DNA of 64,000 bases from Polynucleobacter aenigmaticus (GTDB lineage: Bacteria; Pseudomonadota; Gammaproteobacteria; Burkholderiales; Burkholderiaceae). The notes below the pieces were generated by a model, which was not told the origin of the DNA, searched no databases, and worked only from the letters and a program-made list of their open reading frames with translations. Shown in pieces: positions 44,923-54,478 of this stretch. Numbering within the stretch: the first letter of the stretch is position 1; every line of letters begins with the position of its first letter. Both the position numbers and the translations under genes were made by a program. The stretch spans positions 41,221 to 105,220 of the forward strand of contig NZ_NGUO01000006.1 in assembly GCF_002206635.1 (NCBI RefSeq), given 5' to 3'.

Positions 44923-46575
44923 ATGGCTAATATTTTTGAGCAGGGTTTAGATCGTAACCCGGCGAACTTCACTCCGATTACTCCGCTATTGTTCCTTGAA
45001 CGATCAGCCGAAGTTTATCCAGAGCGCTTGGCTATTGTTCACGGCAATTTTCGTCAGACTTGGAGTCAGACCTATGAGCGCTGCCGCCGTTTGGCGAGTG
45101 CATTGCAAAAACATGGCATTGGGCTTGGTGATACGGTAGCTGTGATGTTGCCAAATACGCCGCCGATGGTTGAAGCACATTTTGGTATACCGATGGCTGG
45201 GGCAGTACTCAATGCCTTGAATACCCGTCTAGATCCAGAGTCGATCGCATTCATGTTGAACCATGGAGAGGCCAAAGTTGTCATCGTAGATCCAGAGTTT
45301 TCTGGGGTGATGAAAAAAGCGTTGGAGATTGCCAAGAAGGAAGGTGGTCGTGAGTTCTTAGTGATTGATGTCGAGGAAAAAGAGTTTGATGTGCCCGGCG
45401 AAAAGCTCGGCAAGTTGACTTATGAAAAGCTCTTGGCCGAAGGCGACCCACAGTTTGCTTGGCAAGTCCCAGCGGATGAGTGGCAAGCGATTTGTTTGAA
45501 CTACACCTCAGGTACTACTGGCAATCCAAAGGGGGTGGTTTACCACCATCGTGGCGCGGCGATTAATGCGGTATCGAATATTTTGGATTGGGATATCAAT
45601 AAGCATCCGATATACCTTTGGACGCTTCCTATGTTTCATTGCAATGGCTGGTGCTTCCCTTGGACAGTGGCAGCGCGTGCTGGTGTTAACGTCTGCTTGC
45701 GTCGAGTCGATGCACAACACATTTTTGCTGCAATTAAAGATCATGGTGTTACGCATTACTGCGCTGCTCCAATCGTGCATAACTTATTGGTCAATGCCCC
45801 TGATGAATTAAAAGAGGGCGTTCCTGTTGGCGTGAAAGGCTTGATCGCAGGCGCCGCTCCTCCAGCATCGATTATCGAGGGTATGGAAAAGCTAGGCTTT
45901 GATTTAACGCACGTCTATGGTTTGACGGAGGTCTACGGACCTGCAGCAGTCTGTGTAAAGCAGGATGAATGGAATGACCTTGATATTGGCGAGAGGGCTC
46001 GCCTCAATGCGCGTCAAGGTGTGCGCTATCACATGCAGCAGGCGATTGCCGTTCTTGACCCCGAAACTCTTGAGCCTGTTCCGGCTGATGGCGAGACCAT
46101 GGGTGAAATTATGTTTAAGGGCAATATCGCTATGAAGGGCTATCTCAAGAATGAGAAAGCAACCCTAGAGGCATTTGAGGGTGGCTGGTTCCATTCAGGC
46201 GATTTAGCCGTGATGAATCCTGATGGTTATGTGAAGATGAAGGATCGCAGTAAGGACATCATCATTTCTGGCGGCGAAAATATTTCCTCTGTGGAGGTGG
46301 AAGATGTCCTCTATCGCCACCCAGCGGTGATCGCAGCCGCAGTCGTTGCTAAACCTGACCCCAAGTGGGGCGAGACACCCTGTGCCTTCCTAGAAATCAA
46401 GCCAGGCATGGAGGTCACGCCAGCCGATATCATTGCCCATTGCAAGCAGCATCTCGCTGGATTTAAGGTGCCTAGGGCGATTGTGTTCTGCGAGCTTCCA
46501 AAGACTTCTACTGGCAAGATTCAGAAGTTTGAACTGCGTAAGCAGGCTGGTTCGGCTTCAGCAATCGACGTCTAG
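44923..46575 (+). CDS. acyl-CoA synthetase (AMP-forming), medium/short-chain or DmdB-like
   Basis: 550 residues, ANL superfamily. P-loop motif CLNYTSGTTGNPKGVVYHH, the aromatic-rich MFHCNGWCFPW, VYGLTEVYGPAA, the GDLAVMNPDGYVKMKDRSKDIIISGGENIS region and the C-terminal lysine in TSTGKIQKFELR. It activates a carboxylic acid to its CoA thioester. The length and motifs match medium-chain and methylmercaptopropionate ligases; the choice is open. It is followed by etfB-etfA and an acyl-CoA dehydrogenase on the same strand, giving an activation-and-oxidation set. Confidence 0.9.
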   Translation: MANIFEQGLDRNPANFTPITPLLFLERSAEVYPERLAIVHGNFRQTWSQTYERCRRLASALQKHGIGLGDTVAVMLPNTPPMVEAHFGIPMAGAVLNALNTRLDPESIAFMLNHGEAKVVIVDPEFSGVMKKALEIAKKEGGREFLVIDVEEKEFDVPGEKLGKLTYEKLLAEGDPQFAWQVPADEWQAICLNYTSGTTGNPKGVVYHHRGAAINAVSNILDWDINKHPIYLWTLPMFHCNGWCFPWTVAARAGVNVCLRRVDAQHIFAAIKDHGVTHYCAAPIVHNLLVNAPDELKEGVPVGVKGLIAGAAPPASIIEGMEKLGFDLTHVYGLTEVYGPAAVCVKQDEWNDLDIGERARLNARQGVRYHMQQAIAVLDPETLEPVPADGETMGEIMFKGNIAMKGYLKNEKATLEAFEGGWFHSGDLAVMNPDGYVKMKDRSKDIIISGGENISSVEVEDVLYRHPAVIAAAVVAKPDPKWGETPCAFLEIKPGMEVTPADIIAHCKQHLAGFKVPRAIVFCELPKTSTGKIQKFELRKQAGSASAIDV

Positions 46576-46634
46576 GTCTAAATTGCGCTAGGCGGATAAA
46601 ATAGAAAAGTTACTCAAAAAATAGAGAATCAAGA

Positions 46635-47384
46635 ATGAAAATCTTAGTAGCGGTAAAGCGCGTCGTTGATTACAACGTCAAAATCCGAGTGAAGTCAGAT
46701 AACACTGGCGTTGATCTGGCAAACGTCAAAATGAGTATGAACCCTTTTGATGAAATTGCCGTAGAAGAGGCGGTTCGCTTAAAAGAGGCCGGAGTTGCGA
46801 CTGAGGTCGTTGTTGTTTCTGCTGGCCCGACTCAATGCCAAGAAACCCTCCGTACAGCCTTAGCCATTGGAGCAGATCGCGCCATCTTGGTAGAGTCCGA
46901 TGCTGAGTTACAGCCTTTGGCAGTAGCAAAAATTCTGAAAGCACTTTGTGAAAAAGAGCAGGCACAGATTGTGATTTTGGGCAAACAAGCGATTGATGAC
47001 GATAGCAATCAAACTGGTCAGATGCTAGCTAGTTTGATGGATATTCCACAGGCTACTTTTGCTTCTAAGGTGGTGGTATCGGATGGCAAAGCCAATGTCA
47101 CTCGTGAGGTGGATGGTGGCTTAGAGACGATCGCCATTACTTTGCCAGCAGTGATTACAACTGACTTGCGTTTGAATGAGCCGCGTTATGTGACTTTGCC
47201 AAACATCATGAAGGCCAAGAAGAAAACCCTTGAGCTTCTGAAGCCTGAAGATCTCGGCGTTGATATTGCCCCACGTCTCAAAACTCTTAAAGTAGAAGAG
47301 CCACCCAAACGCTCTGCTGGTGTGATGGTGGCCGATGTGGCGGCTTTGGTAGAAAAACTTAAAAATGAAGCGAAGGTGATTTAA
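46635..47384 (+). CDS. etfB: electron transfer flavoprotein subunit beta
   Basis: 249 residues, the standard EtfB length. It begins [19 protein letters not shown] and carries [16 protein letters not shown] and the AMP-binding [18 protein letters not shown], then the recognition loop [29 protein letters not shown]. With EtfA it takes electrons from acyl-CoA dehydrogenases to the quinone pool. The stop directly abuts the etfA start. Confidence 0.97.
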   Translation: MKILVAVKRVVDYNVKIRVKSDNTGVDLANVKMSMNPFDEIAVEEAVRLKEAGVATEVVVVSAGPTQCQETLRTALAIGADRAILVESDAELQPLAVAKILKALCEKEQAQIVILGKQAIDDDSNQTGQMLASLMDIPQATFASKVVVSDGKANVTREVDGGLETIAITLPAVITTDLRLNEPRYVTLPNIMKAKKKTLELLKPEDLGVDIAPRLKTLKVEEPPKRSAGVMVADVAALVEKLKNEAKVI

Positions 47385-48320
47385 ATGGCCGCACTTGTTA
47401 TTGCTGAACACGATAATCAATCTTTAAAGCTTGCTACGCTCAATGCGGTAGCTGCTGCTCTGCAGTGCTCTCCAGAGGTAGATGTGCTGGTAGCTGGTAG
47501 TGGTGCCGATGCCGTTGTTGCTGCAGCAAGTCAAATTGCTGGCGTACGCAAAGTGATTCAGATAGATGCCCCAAGCTTGGCAGATCAGCTGGCTGAACCT
47601 TTAGCCGCCCAAATCCTCTCCATTGCTAGTGGTTATAGCCATGTATTAGCCCCGGCAACTGCAAATGGTAAGAATGTACTTCCACGTGTTGCGGCTAAGT
47701 TAGACGTAGCCCAGTTATCTGACATTACCAAGGTAATTAGTGTGGATACTTTTGAGCGCCCTATATATGCGGGCAATGCTATTGCGACTGTCCAGTCAAG
47801 CGATCCTATCAAAGTTATTACCGTTCGTACAACTGGGTTTGATCCAGTTGCCGCTACTGGTGGTGCTGCTGTCATTGAAAAATCCGCAGCTGCCGATAGC
47901 GCAGGCAAATCTGCCTTCGTAGGTCGCGAGCTGACCAAATCAGATCGCCCAGAATTAACTGCTGCAAAAATTATTGTGTCCGGTGGACGTGGTTTAGGTT
48001 CTGGCGAAAAGTACCAAGAGCTTATCGCCCCATTGGCTGATAAGCTGGGTGCCGCTCTAGGCGCTTCGCGTGCTGCAGTGGATGCAGGGTATGTTCCAAA
48101 CGACTATCAGGTTGGTCAAACCGGCAAGATTGTTGCCCCACAACTTTATGTAGCAGTTGGTATCTCTGGTGCGATTCAGCATTTAGCGGGTATGAAAGAC
48201 TCTAAAGTGATCGTGGCGATCAATAAAGATCCAGAAGCTCCGATTTTTAGTGTTGCTGATTACGGCTTAGTGGCCGACTTAAACACTGCCGTTCCTGAGT
48301 TAATTAATTTACTTCCTTAA
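47385..48320 (+). CDS. etfA: electron transfer flavoprotein subunit alpha
   Basis: 311 residues. The FAD-binding C-terminal half holds IIVSGGRGLGSGEKY, GASRAAVDAGYVPNDYQVGQTGK and LYVAVGISGAIQHLAG, all canonical. It pairs with EtfB immediately upstream (zero gap). It is followed 36 bases later by the acyl-CoA dehydrogenase that should deliver the electrons. Confidence 0.97.
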   Translation: MAALVIAEHDNQSLKLATLNAVAAALQCSPEVDVLVAGSGADAVVAAASQIAGVRKVIQIDAPSLADQLAEPLAAQILSIASGYSHVLAPATANGKNVLPRVAAKLDVAQLSDITKVISVDTFERPIYAGNAIATVQSSDPIKVITVRTTGFDPVAATGGAAVIEKSAAADSAGKSAFVGRELTKSDRPELTAAKIIVSGGRGLGSGEKYQELIAPLADKLGAALGASRAAVDAGYVPNDYQVGQTGKIVAPQLYVAVGISGAIQHLAGMKDSKVIVAINKDPEAPIFSVADYGLVADLNTAVPELINLLP

Positions 48321-48356
48321 GCACTTGATTACCACTTCCTGATTAATAGGAGTTTT

Positions 48357-50144
48357 ATGCCATACGTAGCCCCCGTGAAAGATATGCTGTTTGTGATGAA
48401 TGAATTGGCGGGGCTATCTGAGGTTGTCTCCTACCCGTCCTATGCCGAGGCGGGAGCCGATGTGGATTTGGCACCAGCGATTTTGGAAGAGTCCGCCAAA
48501 TTTAATCAAGACGTTGTAGCACCGCTGAACTGGCCTAGTGATCAGAACCCAAGCTCATTAAAAGACGGCGTTGTGACTACTACCCCAGGCTTTAAAGAGG
48601 CCTTTAAGCAATTTGGAGCCGCCGGTTGGCAGGGCGTTGTGCATCCTGCAGAATTCGGTGGTCAAGGCTTACCAAAACTTATTGCTACCGCCTGTTTTGA
48701 GATGGTCCACTCTGCAAGCCTTTCATTTGCTTTGTGTCCTATGTTGACCGACGGTGCGATTGAAGCCTTATTGACTGCAGCCAGCCCCGAGTTGCAAGAG
48801 CGTTATGTGCCCAAGATGATTTCTGGGGAGTGGACTGGCTCCATGTGCCTCACCGAGCCTCAAGCAGGCTCAGATCTGTCCATGGTGCGTTCGCGTGCCG
48901 TACCCGAAGCTAATGGCACATACAAAATTTTTGGCACCAAGATCTATATCACCTATGGTGAACACGATATGGCAAAGAACATTGTCCATCTCGTATTGGC
49001 TAGAACGCCAGATGCACCAGAGGGCGTGAAGGGGATTTCTTTATTTGTGGTGCCCAAGCTCTTGGTAAATGCGGATGGCTCACTAGGTGAGCGTAACGAT
49101 GTTCACTGTGTCTCTATCGAGCATAAGTTAGGTATAAAGGCTAGCCCCACTGCAGTGTTGCAGTTTGGTGATCATGGTGGCGCCATCGGCTACTTGGTTG
49201 GCGAGGAAAATCGCGGCTTAGAGTATATGTTTGTGATGATGAATGCTGCCCGCTTTGCAGTGGGTATGCAGGGTATTGCGGTTGCAGAGCGCGCCTATCA
49301 AAAGGCAGTGCAGTATGCAAAAGACCGCGTACAAAGTCGTGATCTCGCTGGCTCGCCAGGGCCTGTCGCAATTATTCATCAGCCTGATGTGAAGCGGATG
49401 TTAATGACGATGCGGGGCTACACTGAAGCAGCTAGAGCTTTGGCATATTACGCCGCTGCAGCTTACGATGCGCAGCACGCGTCGCCTGATGAGGCTGCAC
49501 GCAAACAGAATCAAGCAGTATATGAATTTCTAGTTCCGATTGTGAAAGGCTTCTCTACTGAGATGTCGATTGAGGTTGCGAGTTTAGGCGTCCAAGTGCA
49601 TGGTGGTATGGGTTTCATTGAAGAGACTGGTGCTGCACAACACTATCGTGATGCACGCATTCTGACGATCTACGAAGGCACGACAGCTATTCAGGCAAAC
49701 GATCTAATTGGTAGAAAAACCGTGCGTGATGGTGGTGCAACTGCAAGAGCATTCGCAGAAAAAATCATGCAAACCGAAAAAGATCTGGCAAGTAGTGGCA
49801 CCGCTGATGCAAAAGCGATCTTGAAGCAATTGACTGCTGCTCGCGAAGCATTTGAATCTTCAGTTGTTTACATTGTGGCTAATGCAAAGACTGATATTAA
49901 AGGGGTGTATGCAGGAAGTTTTGCTTACTTGCGTTTATGCGGCTTAGTATTGGGTGCCTGGCAAATGGCTCGCGCCTTATTAGCCGCTCAAGAATTGCGC
50001 GCAGGCGATCCGAATTTCTTTGATGCCAAGATTGCTACAGCGCGCTTCTTTGCGGAAAACTTATTGCCACAATCTCAGGCTTTGGCAATTTCAATAATAG
50101 AGGGTGGTCAGTCTACAAATACCCTGACAGCGGAGCAGTTTTAA
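48357..50144 (+). CDS. acyl-CoA dehydrogenase, long form (DmdC-like)
   Basis: 595 residues, longer than ordinary acyl-CoA dehydrogenases (about 380-400), with a C-terminal extra domain as in methylmercaptopropionyl-CoA dehydrogenase and related long forms. FAD and substrate motifs are MCLTEPQAGSDLSMVRSRA and the HGGMGFIEETGAAQHYRDARILTIYEGTT region, where the Glu of IYEGTT is the usual catalytic base. Its set with the ligase and EtfBA points to acyl-CoA oxidation. A DMSP-related role is one option, but many bacteria with these genes use them for other acyl chains. Confidence 0.9.
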   Translation: MPYVAPVKDMLFVMNELAGLSEVVSYPSYAEAGADVDLAPAILEESAKFNQDVVAPLNWPSDQNPSSLKDGVVTTTPGFKEAFKQFGAAGWQGVVHPAEFGGQGLPKLIATACFEMVHSASLSFALCPMLTDGAIEALLTAASPELQERYVPKMISGEWTGSMCLTEPQAGSDLSMVRSRAVPEANGTYKIFGTKIYITYGEHDMAKNIVHLVLARTPDAPEGVKGISLFVVPKLLVNADGSLGERNDVHCVSIEHKLGIKASPTAVLQFGDHGGAIGYLVGEENRGLEYMFVMMNAARFAVGMQGIAVAERAYQKAVQYAKDRVQSRDLAGSPGPVAIIHQPDVKRMLMTMRGYTEAARALAYYAAAAYDAQHASPDEAARKQNQAVYEFLVPIVKGFSTEMSIEVASLGVQVHGGMGFIEETGAAQHYRDARILTIYEGTTAIQANDLIGRKTVRDGGATARAFAEKIMQTEKDLASSGTADAKAILKQLTAAREAFESSVVYIVANAKTDIKGVYAGSFAYLRLCGLVLGAWQMARALLAAQELRAGDPNFFDAKIATARFFAENLLPQSQALAISIIEGGQSTNTLTAEQF

Positions 50145-50171
50145 GATTTAAAAACTGTCACCGCTCTTTCA

Positions 50172-50202
50172 AAGGCTATCTGCATTATTGGGATAGCTTT
50201 TT
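50172..50202. terminator. intrinsic terminator between convergent genes
   Basis: AAGGCTATC-N11-GATAGCTTT stem, nine pairs with one G-T, followed by TTTTT. It ends the acyl-CoA dehydrogenase transcript and overlaps the last codons of the convergent membrane protein. Confidence 0.7.
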
Positions 50203-50631
50203 CGCTTCTAGCAATTGGGAGATGAAGAATTGTTCAAAAGCAATTGCTAAGAATGTCATCATTACACCTGCACCAAATACCAATGAAAAAATCACTGTGA
50301 GAACTACTGGCCAACCAGATCTGGTGGCGCGACTAGGGTCTAGTCCAGGGTTAAATTTGGCATCCCATTTTTCATCAGCACGTAAACCATAAGCAATAGT
50401 GGTTAGCCAGCTGGCCTCGAGTGTGATGAAGCCGAAGGTGATGAGGACCCAGCCAGGAGCGGAGTGAAAGTGTGATTCCTTAAGGAGTAGCCAACCAGCG
50501 ATTCCACCAAGAAATGCAAAAAGCTGAGCCCAACCCCAAAATGATTTGAATCCTTGCAGATAAAAACAATTCAATCCGGTGCCAGGAAAAAATATCCCGA
50601 GTGAGCAGAATAGTAGTTTGTATTTTTTCAT
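50185..50631 (-). CDS. TM2-like membrane protein, unknown function
   Basis: 148 residues with about four membrane helices. The first part (FPGTGLNCFYLQGFKSFWGWAQ) resembles the TM2 domain pattern of a short helix, a conserved F-Y-L-x-G motif and a second helix. Its ATG follows the stop of the META-domain lipoprotein without any gap (TGAATG), so the two are translationally coupled. I do not recognise a named family. An envelope role is plausible from the pairing. Confidence 0.7.
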   Translation of the reverse strand: MKKYKLLFCSLGIFFPGTGLNCFYLQGFKSFWGWAQLFAFLGGIAGWLLLKESHFHSAPGWVLITFGFITLEASWLTTIAYGLRADEKWDAKFNPGLDPSRATRSGWPVVLTVIFSLVFGAGVMMTFLAIAFEQFFISQLLEAKKLSQ

Positions 50632-51207
50632 TCAGACCTTCGATAGCGAATATGTATTTGAGTATTGAAATATTTTATTTGGGAGCGTTACTTTTTTTGT
50701 CATAAAGCTTAGTACTTCACGGTCAGCACCAATCATAAGCAGTTGATCACCATTACGCACAATCGTACGGTAATCATTTAACTCGTAAAGGAAGTCATTC
50801 TCGAGTTCCATTCGTTGTGGTGTGCAAGCCATCTTCGTGCTGGCGATTTGATCTAAGGTAAATCCTCTAGCATCTTCAGTTATACGTGCTGTAAAGCGAT
50901 TGCAACCAGTGGATCCGCTAATGCGCTCACCATTGGCGTCAAAAACTAGTTGAATAGGATTGCTGTTGTCACCCTGAGGGATTTGGCGGGCGCGAACCTC
51001 GCCCCTGGCATTGGGCGCTAAATTCCAGCGTACCAACTCCCATTTGGTATCTCGGAATTCGCTACTGGGAGGGCTGGTTTTAGCGGCACAAGGTGGAATC
51101 ACGTTCGCACAAGCCGTTAAAAGACTCAATCCTAGGCAGGCAATACTAAGAAAAAGCTTATTTATAGCGCTATCAGAAGGGGGGAAATGAGCGATTTTTG
51201 GAGACAT
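50632..51207 (-). CDS. META-domain (HslJ-like) lipoprotein
   Basis: 191 residues with a lipobox (LSLLTAC) after a hydrophobic stretch, which places it in a membrane facing the periplasm. A META domain follows (TKWELVRWN, ISGSTGCNRFTARI, LDQIASTKMACTP), the fold of the heat-inducible HslJ and secreted motility-related proteins. META domains are of unclear function, linked to stress or novobiocin response. It is coupled to the downstream TM2-like protein. A stop-free tail of about 20 residues (KIFQYSNTYSLSKV) is extra. Confidence 0.82.
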   Translation of the reverse strand: MSPKIAHFPPSDSAINKLFLSIACLGLSLLTACANVIPPCAAKTSPPSSEFRDTKWELVRWNLAPNARGEVRARQIPQGDNSNPIQLVFDANGERISGSTGCNRFTARITEDARGFTLDQIASTKMACTPQRMELENDFLYELNDYRTIVRNGDQLLMIGADREVLSFMTKKVTLPNKIFQYSNTYSLSKV

Positions 51208-51454
51208 TTTTCTATAACTTATTGTTTTTAATGATTATTTCTCAATTCACTGGACTCTATTCTACTGTCGAAGCTAAATACGCAAACACTTAAATAGGTG
51301 GATCAAGTAGGGGTTTTCGTCTAGAATATGAGGTTTTCCGCTATACCGTGCATTTGTTTTGTTAATTTGCTCAGTTAGTTGGAGCCCAAGATTTTGTAGT
51401 AATTTCATTGGGTTGTAATCAACCTGTTTTCATTTTAGATTTTAAGGAATAAGT

Positions 51455-51700
51455 ATGGTCGTCATTCGACTGGCACGCGGCGGTTCAAAGAAGCGCCCTT
51501 TTTATAGCATCGTGGCTACAGACAAGCGTAATCGTCGCGACTCGAACTTCATCGAGCGCATTGGTTACTTCAATCCACAGGCAGCAGCGACAGAGCAGGC
51601 AATGCGTATTGCTCAAGATCGTTTGACCTATTGGACTGGTGTTGGCGCGCAGATCTCCCCAACTGTTGTTCGTTTGATCAAAAACAATCCTGCAGTCTAA
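51455..51700 (+). CDS. rpsP: 30S ribosomal protein S16
   Basis: 81 residues: [40 protein letters not shown] is nearly the textbook S16 sequence. An AAGGAA site lies nine bases ahead. It opens the rpsP-rimM-trmD-rplS operon. The 247-base gap ahead of it holds the promoter region; I see TAGAAT at 51322 as a possible -10 box without a convincing -35. Confidence 0.98.
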
Positions 51701-51793
51701 AGACTTCAAATCCAAAGGCGTCGTCATTGAGATGGGGTCTTTGGAAGCAGAACTGACTTGTAGTGTTATTTGGGGAATCGAGCTAGCTTTAAT

Positions 51794-52357
51794 ATGAATA
51801 AGCCTTCCTTAGATGATTTGATTGAGATTGGCGCAGTCCAAGATGCTCAAGGTTTACAAGGTCAGATTAAGGTTCGCCCTCATTCATCTGATCCCGTAGC
51901 GCTCTTATCTAGCAAAGAACTTTGGTTGTCACTCATTCCTCGTCGGAGTGCTGGTGTTGCTGCGTCTATTGAGCAAGCCTCACTTCAGCTTTACAAGGTG
52001 AATCAGGCGAAGATGCATAGTGGCACTGTCGTGATTGCGTTGGAAGGCATTGCTGATCGCGATCAAGCGGAAGCCTTAAAAGGCGCTCGCATTCTAGTGG
52101 GTCGTGATGTTTTTCCAAAAGCCGAAAGTGATAGTTATTACTGGGTTGATCTCATTGCTTGCAAAGCAGTCAATCTCCAAGGCGAGAGTCTAGGTGAGGT
52201 GATTGATGTGAACGATAACGGCGCTCATGGGATCATTGTGATCGGCGACCCTGAAACCAAAACAGTAAAACAGTTAATCCCTTTTGTAAAAGAGGTGGTG
52301 CAGAACGTTGACTTGCCAAACAAGCTCATTACACTGGATTGGCAAGCTGATTGGTAA
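51794..52357 (+). CDS. rimM: ribosome maturation factor RimM
   Basis: 187 residues from the ATG at 51794 (MNKPSLDDLIEIGAVQ). An upstream in-frame start at 51770 would add MGNRASFN and has no better site. An N-terminal beta-barrel (IGAVQDAQGLQGQIKV) is followed by a PRC-barrel (YYWVDLIACKAVN, NGAHGIIVI). It helps 30S head assembly by binding S19. It is second in the conserved operon. Confidence 0.95.
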   Translation: MNKPSLDDLIEIGAVQDAQGLQGQIKVRPHSSDPVALLSSKELWLSLIPRRSAGVAASIEQASLQLYKVNQAKMHSGTVVIALEGIADRDQAEALKGARILVGRDVFPKAESDSYYWVDLIACKAVNLQGESLGEVIDVNDNGAHGIIVIGDPETKTVKQLIPFVKEVVQNVDLPNKLITLDWQADW

Positions 52358-52403
52358 GCCAGTTGGTTAATCAGTAAATAGTCTTAGGTGTTCTATTCCC
52401 ACT

Positions 52404-53150
52404 ATGCGATTTGATGTAGTTAGCTTATTCCCTGAAATGTTCTCCGCTTTAACGCAATGGGGCATTACTGGGCGCGCATGCGAGCAGGGCCTTGTTAGCG
52501 TAAATCTTTGGAATCCCCGGGATTACTGCTCCGATTCACGTAAGACGGTGGATGATCGAGCTTATGGGGGTGGTCCGGGCATGGTCATGATGGCAAAACC
52601 ATTGGAAGATACGATCTCTGCTGTTAAGGCTGCCCATCAAACTCAGAATGTAACTTCTGGTCCAATTTGTCTCTTGGCCCCCCAGGGAGAGGTCTTTTCT
52701 CAGAAGATAGCGACAGATATCCTCAATTACGGAAATTTAACCTTCATTTGCGGTCGATATGAAGCTGTAGACCATCGTTTTATCGAACGAAATGTGGGTT
52801 TACAGCTTTCTATTGGCGATTTTGTAGTTTCTGGTGGTGAATTGCCTGCCATGACCATGATGGATGCAGTGATTCGCCTTATTCCAGGGGCCCTAGGTGA
52901 TGGCGAATCAGCCATCCAGGATAGCTTTATTAATGGTCTTTTGGACTATCCGCACTACACCCGCCCAGAAATATATGAAAATTTATCTGTTCCGGACGTG
53001 CTTTTAGGCGGACATCACGCTAAAATAGCGGATTGGCGTCGGCATAAGTCTTTAGAGCTGACGTTAAAGCTTAGGCCTGATTTAATTAAATCGGCTCGAG
53101 CAAATGGGTTGCTAAGTAAAGAAGATGAGCAATTTCTTCGAAATCTGTAA
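52404..53150 (+). CDS. trmD: tRNA (guanine-37-N1) methyltransferase
   Basis: 248 residues, SPOUT knot enzyme. MRFDVVSLFPEMFSALTQWGITGRA, DDRAYGGGPGMVMMAKPL, the knot LSIGDFVVSGGELPAM and HYTRPEIYENLSVPDVLLGGHHAKI match the family end to end. It makes m1G37 and prevents frameshifting. It follows rimM by 46 bases. Confidence 0.98.
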   Translation: MRFDVVSLFPEMFSALTQWGITGRACEQGLVSVNLWNPRDYCSDSRKTVDDRAYGGGPGMVMMAKPLEDTISAVKAAHQTQNVTSGPICLLAPQGEVFSQKIATDILNYGNLTFICGRYEAVDHRFIERNVGLQLSIGDFVVSGGELPAMTMMDAVIRLIPGALGDGESAIQDSFINGLLDYPHYTRPEIYENLSVPDVLLGGHHAKIADWRRHKSLELTLKLRPDLIKSARANGLLSKEDEQFLRNL

Positions 53151-53277
53151 GTCTTTACGGTTTTCGAACGAAGAGTTTGTGTTTTGATTTAGTGAAATAG
53201 TTTTAACTGCATCCTCTGTCTGGTCCGTTGATGAGAGTCTCGGGATTAAACGCTGACAAGATGTTTAAGGATTAATA

Positions 53278-53676
53278 ATGAATTTGATCGAAAAAATTGA
53301 GCAAGAAGAAATTGCTCGCCTAATGGCCAACAAAACTCTTCCAAGTTTTGCTCCTGGTGACACAGTTATTGTTGGTGTAAACGTAGTTGAAGGTACACGT
53401 AAGCGTACCCAGGCTTTTGAAGGCGTTGTGATTGCTAAACGCAATCGTGGACTGAACTCTAGCTTTATCGTTCGCAAGATTTCATCTGGCGAAGGTGTAG
53501 AGCGTACATTCCAAACTTACTCACCATTGATCGCTAGCATTGAAGTGAAGCGTCGCGGTGATGTGCGTCGTGCGAAGTTGTACTACTTGCGCGATCGTTC
53601 AGGTAAGTCTGCACGTATTAAAGAGAAGCTTCCTGCCCGTAAAGTTAAGGTAGTTGCTACGACAGTAGCGGAATAA
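53278..53676 (+). CDS. rplS: 50S ribosomal protein L19
   Basis: 132 residues. [31 protein letters not shown] is the L19 signature, with a [24 protein letters not shown] middle and a basic tail. An AAGGAT site precedes the ATG. A 127-base gap after trmD is longer than the others in the operon and may hold a leader or promoter. A terminator follows. Confidence 0.98.
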   Translation: MNLIEKIEQEEIARLMANKTLPSFAPGDTVIVGVNVVEGTRKRTQAFEGVVIAKRNRGLNSSFIVRKISSGEGVERTFQTYSPLIASIEVKRRGDVRRAKLYYLRDRSGKSARIKEKLPARKVKVVATTVAE

Positions 53677-53697
53677 GGTTTGCTTTAATGCAAAAAG

Positions 53698-53722
53698 AAG
53701 GCGGCCTAGGCTGCCTTTTTTA
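53698..53722 (+). terminator. intrinsic terminator behind rplS
   Basis: AAGGCGGCCT/AGGCTGCCTT stem with T6. It ends the rpsP-rimM-trmD-rplS operon. Confidence 0.9.
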
Positions 53723-53740
53723 TTGCCCTAAAATAACTCT

Positions 53741-54478
53741 ATGACTCAGAAAGCAAATCTACCAGATCAGGCATTGAGCATTGCTGTACATGCGGGCTTT
53801 GATGCGCAAGCTATACCGATTCACGAGGTATGTGCTGGGCAGCCAAAAGTAGCCGACCATATTTTGGAACCATTGGGCCTAAGAAATCGTTTTCAGAGCC
53901 CCCCAGTTTGGCAGCCAGAGATAACGGATGAGAATCGACACGTCATCGCTGCAGATATTATTTCTAAACGCCAGGCTGCCGGCAAGGTGACTCGTGCTGC
54001 CGTGCTGATTCCTTTATTGGTAAAGAGTGATGGCCTATCGGTATTGCTGACCCAAAGAACGGATCATTTGCATGATCATGCTGGCCAAATTAGCTTCCCG
54101 GGTGGGCGGATGGATCCAGGCGACTCCAATCCGAATGAGACCGCTTTGCGTGAGAGCGAGGAGGAAATTGGTTTGGGTCGACAGGGTGTTGAGATCATTG
54201 GCCATTTACCCCAGTATTTAACCGTTTCGGGCTATAGTGTGACGCCAGTTGTGGCATTAGTGAAACCTCAGGCAGAATATGTCTTAGATGCCTTTGAAGT
54301 AGCAGATGTTTTTGAAGTGCCTTTACATTTTTTAATGGATCCCGCAAATCATCAAGTACGGGTCTGGGAGAGTGATCAAGGTAGTCGTCGGTTTTATTCA
54401 ATGCCCTACGAAAATCGCTTTATCTGGGGTGCCACTGCTGGAATGTTGCGTAACCTTTATCATTTATTAAAAGTATGA
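53741..54478 (+). CDS. NUDIX hydrolase (coenzyme A pyrophosphatase-like)
   Basis: 245 residues. The Nudix box GGRMDPGDSNPNETALRESEEEIGL is complete (Gly, the REXXEE glutamates). An UPF0035-like LLTQRTDHLHDHAGQISFPGG precedes it, the signature of NudL/CoA diphosphatases. The first 75 residues are an extension. The stop overlaps the start of the CobD-like gene (ATGA). It hydrolyses CoA or related nucleotides. Confidence 0.87.
   Translation: MTQKANLPDQALSIAVHAGFDAQAIPIHEVCAGQPKVADHILEPLGLRNRFQSPPVWQPEITDENRHVIAADIISKRQAAGKVTRAAVLIPLLVKSDGLSVLLTQRTDHLHDHAGQISFPGGRMDPGDSNPNETALRESEEEIGLGRQGVEIIGHLPQYLTVSGYSVTPVVALVKPQAEYVLDAFEVADVFEVPLHFLMDPANHQVRVWESDQGSRRFYSMPYENRFIWGATAGMLRNLYHLLKV

Noticed and set aside
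53225..53265. Hammerhead-like bases (TTGATGAG, then AAAC) in the rplS leader
   Set aside because: The strict CTGATGA core and GAAA do not match and stems do not form; treated as chance.
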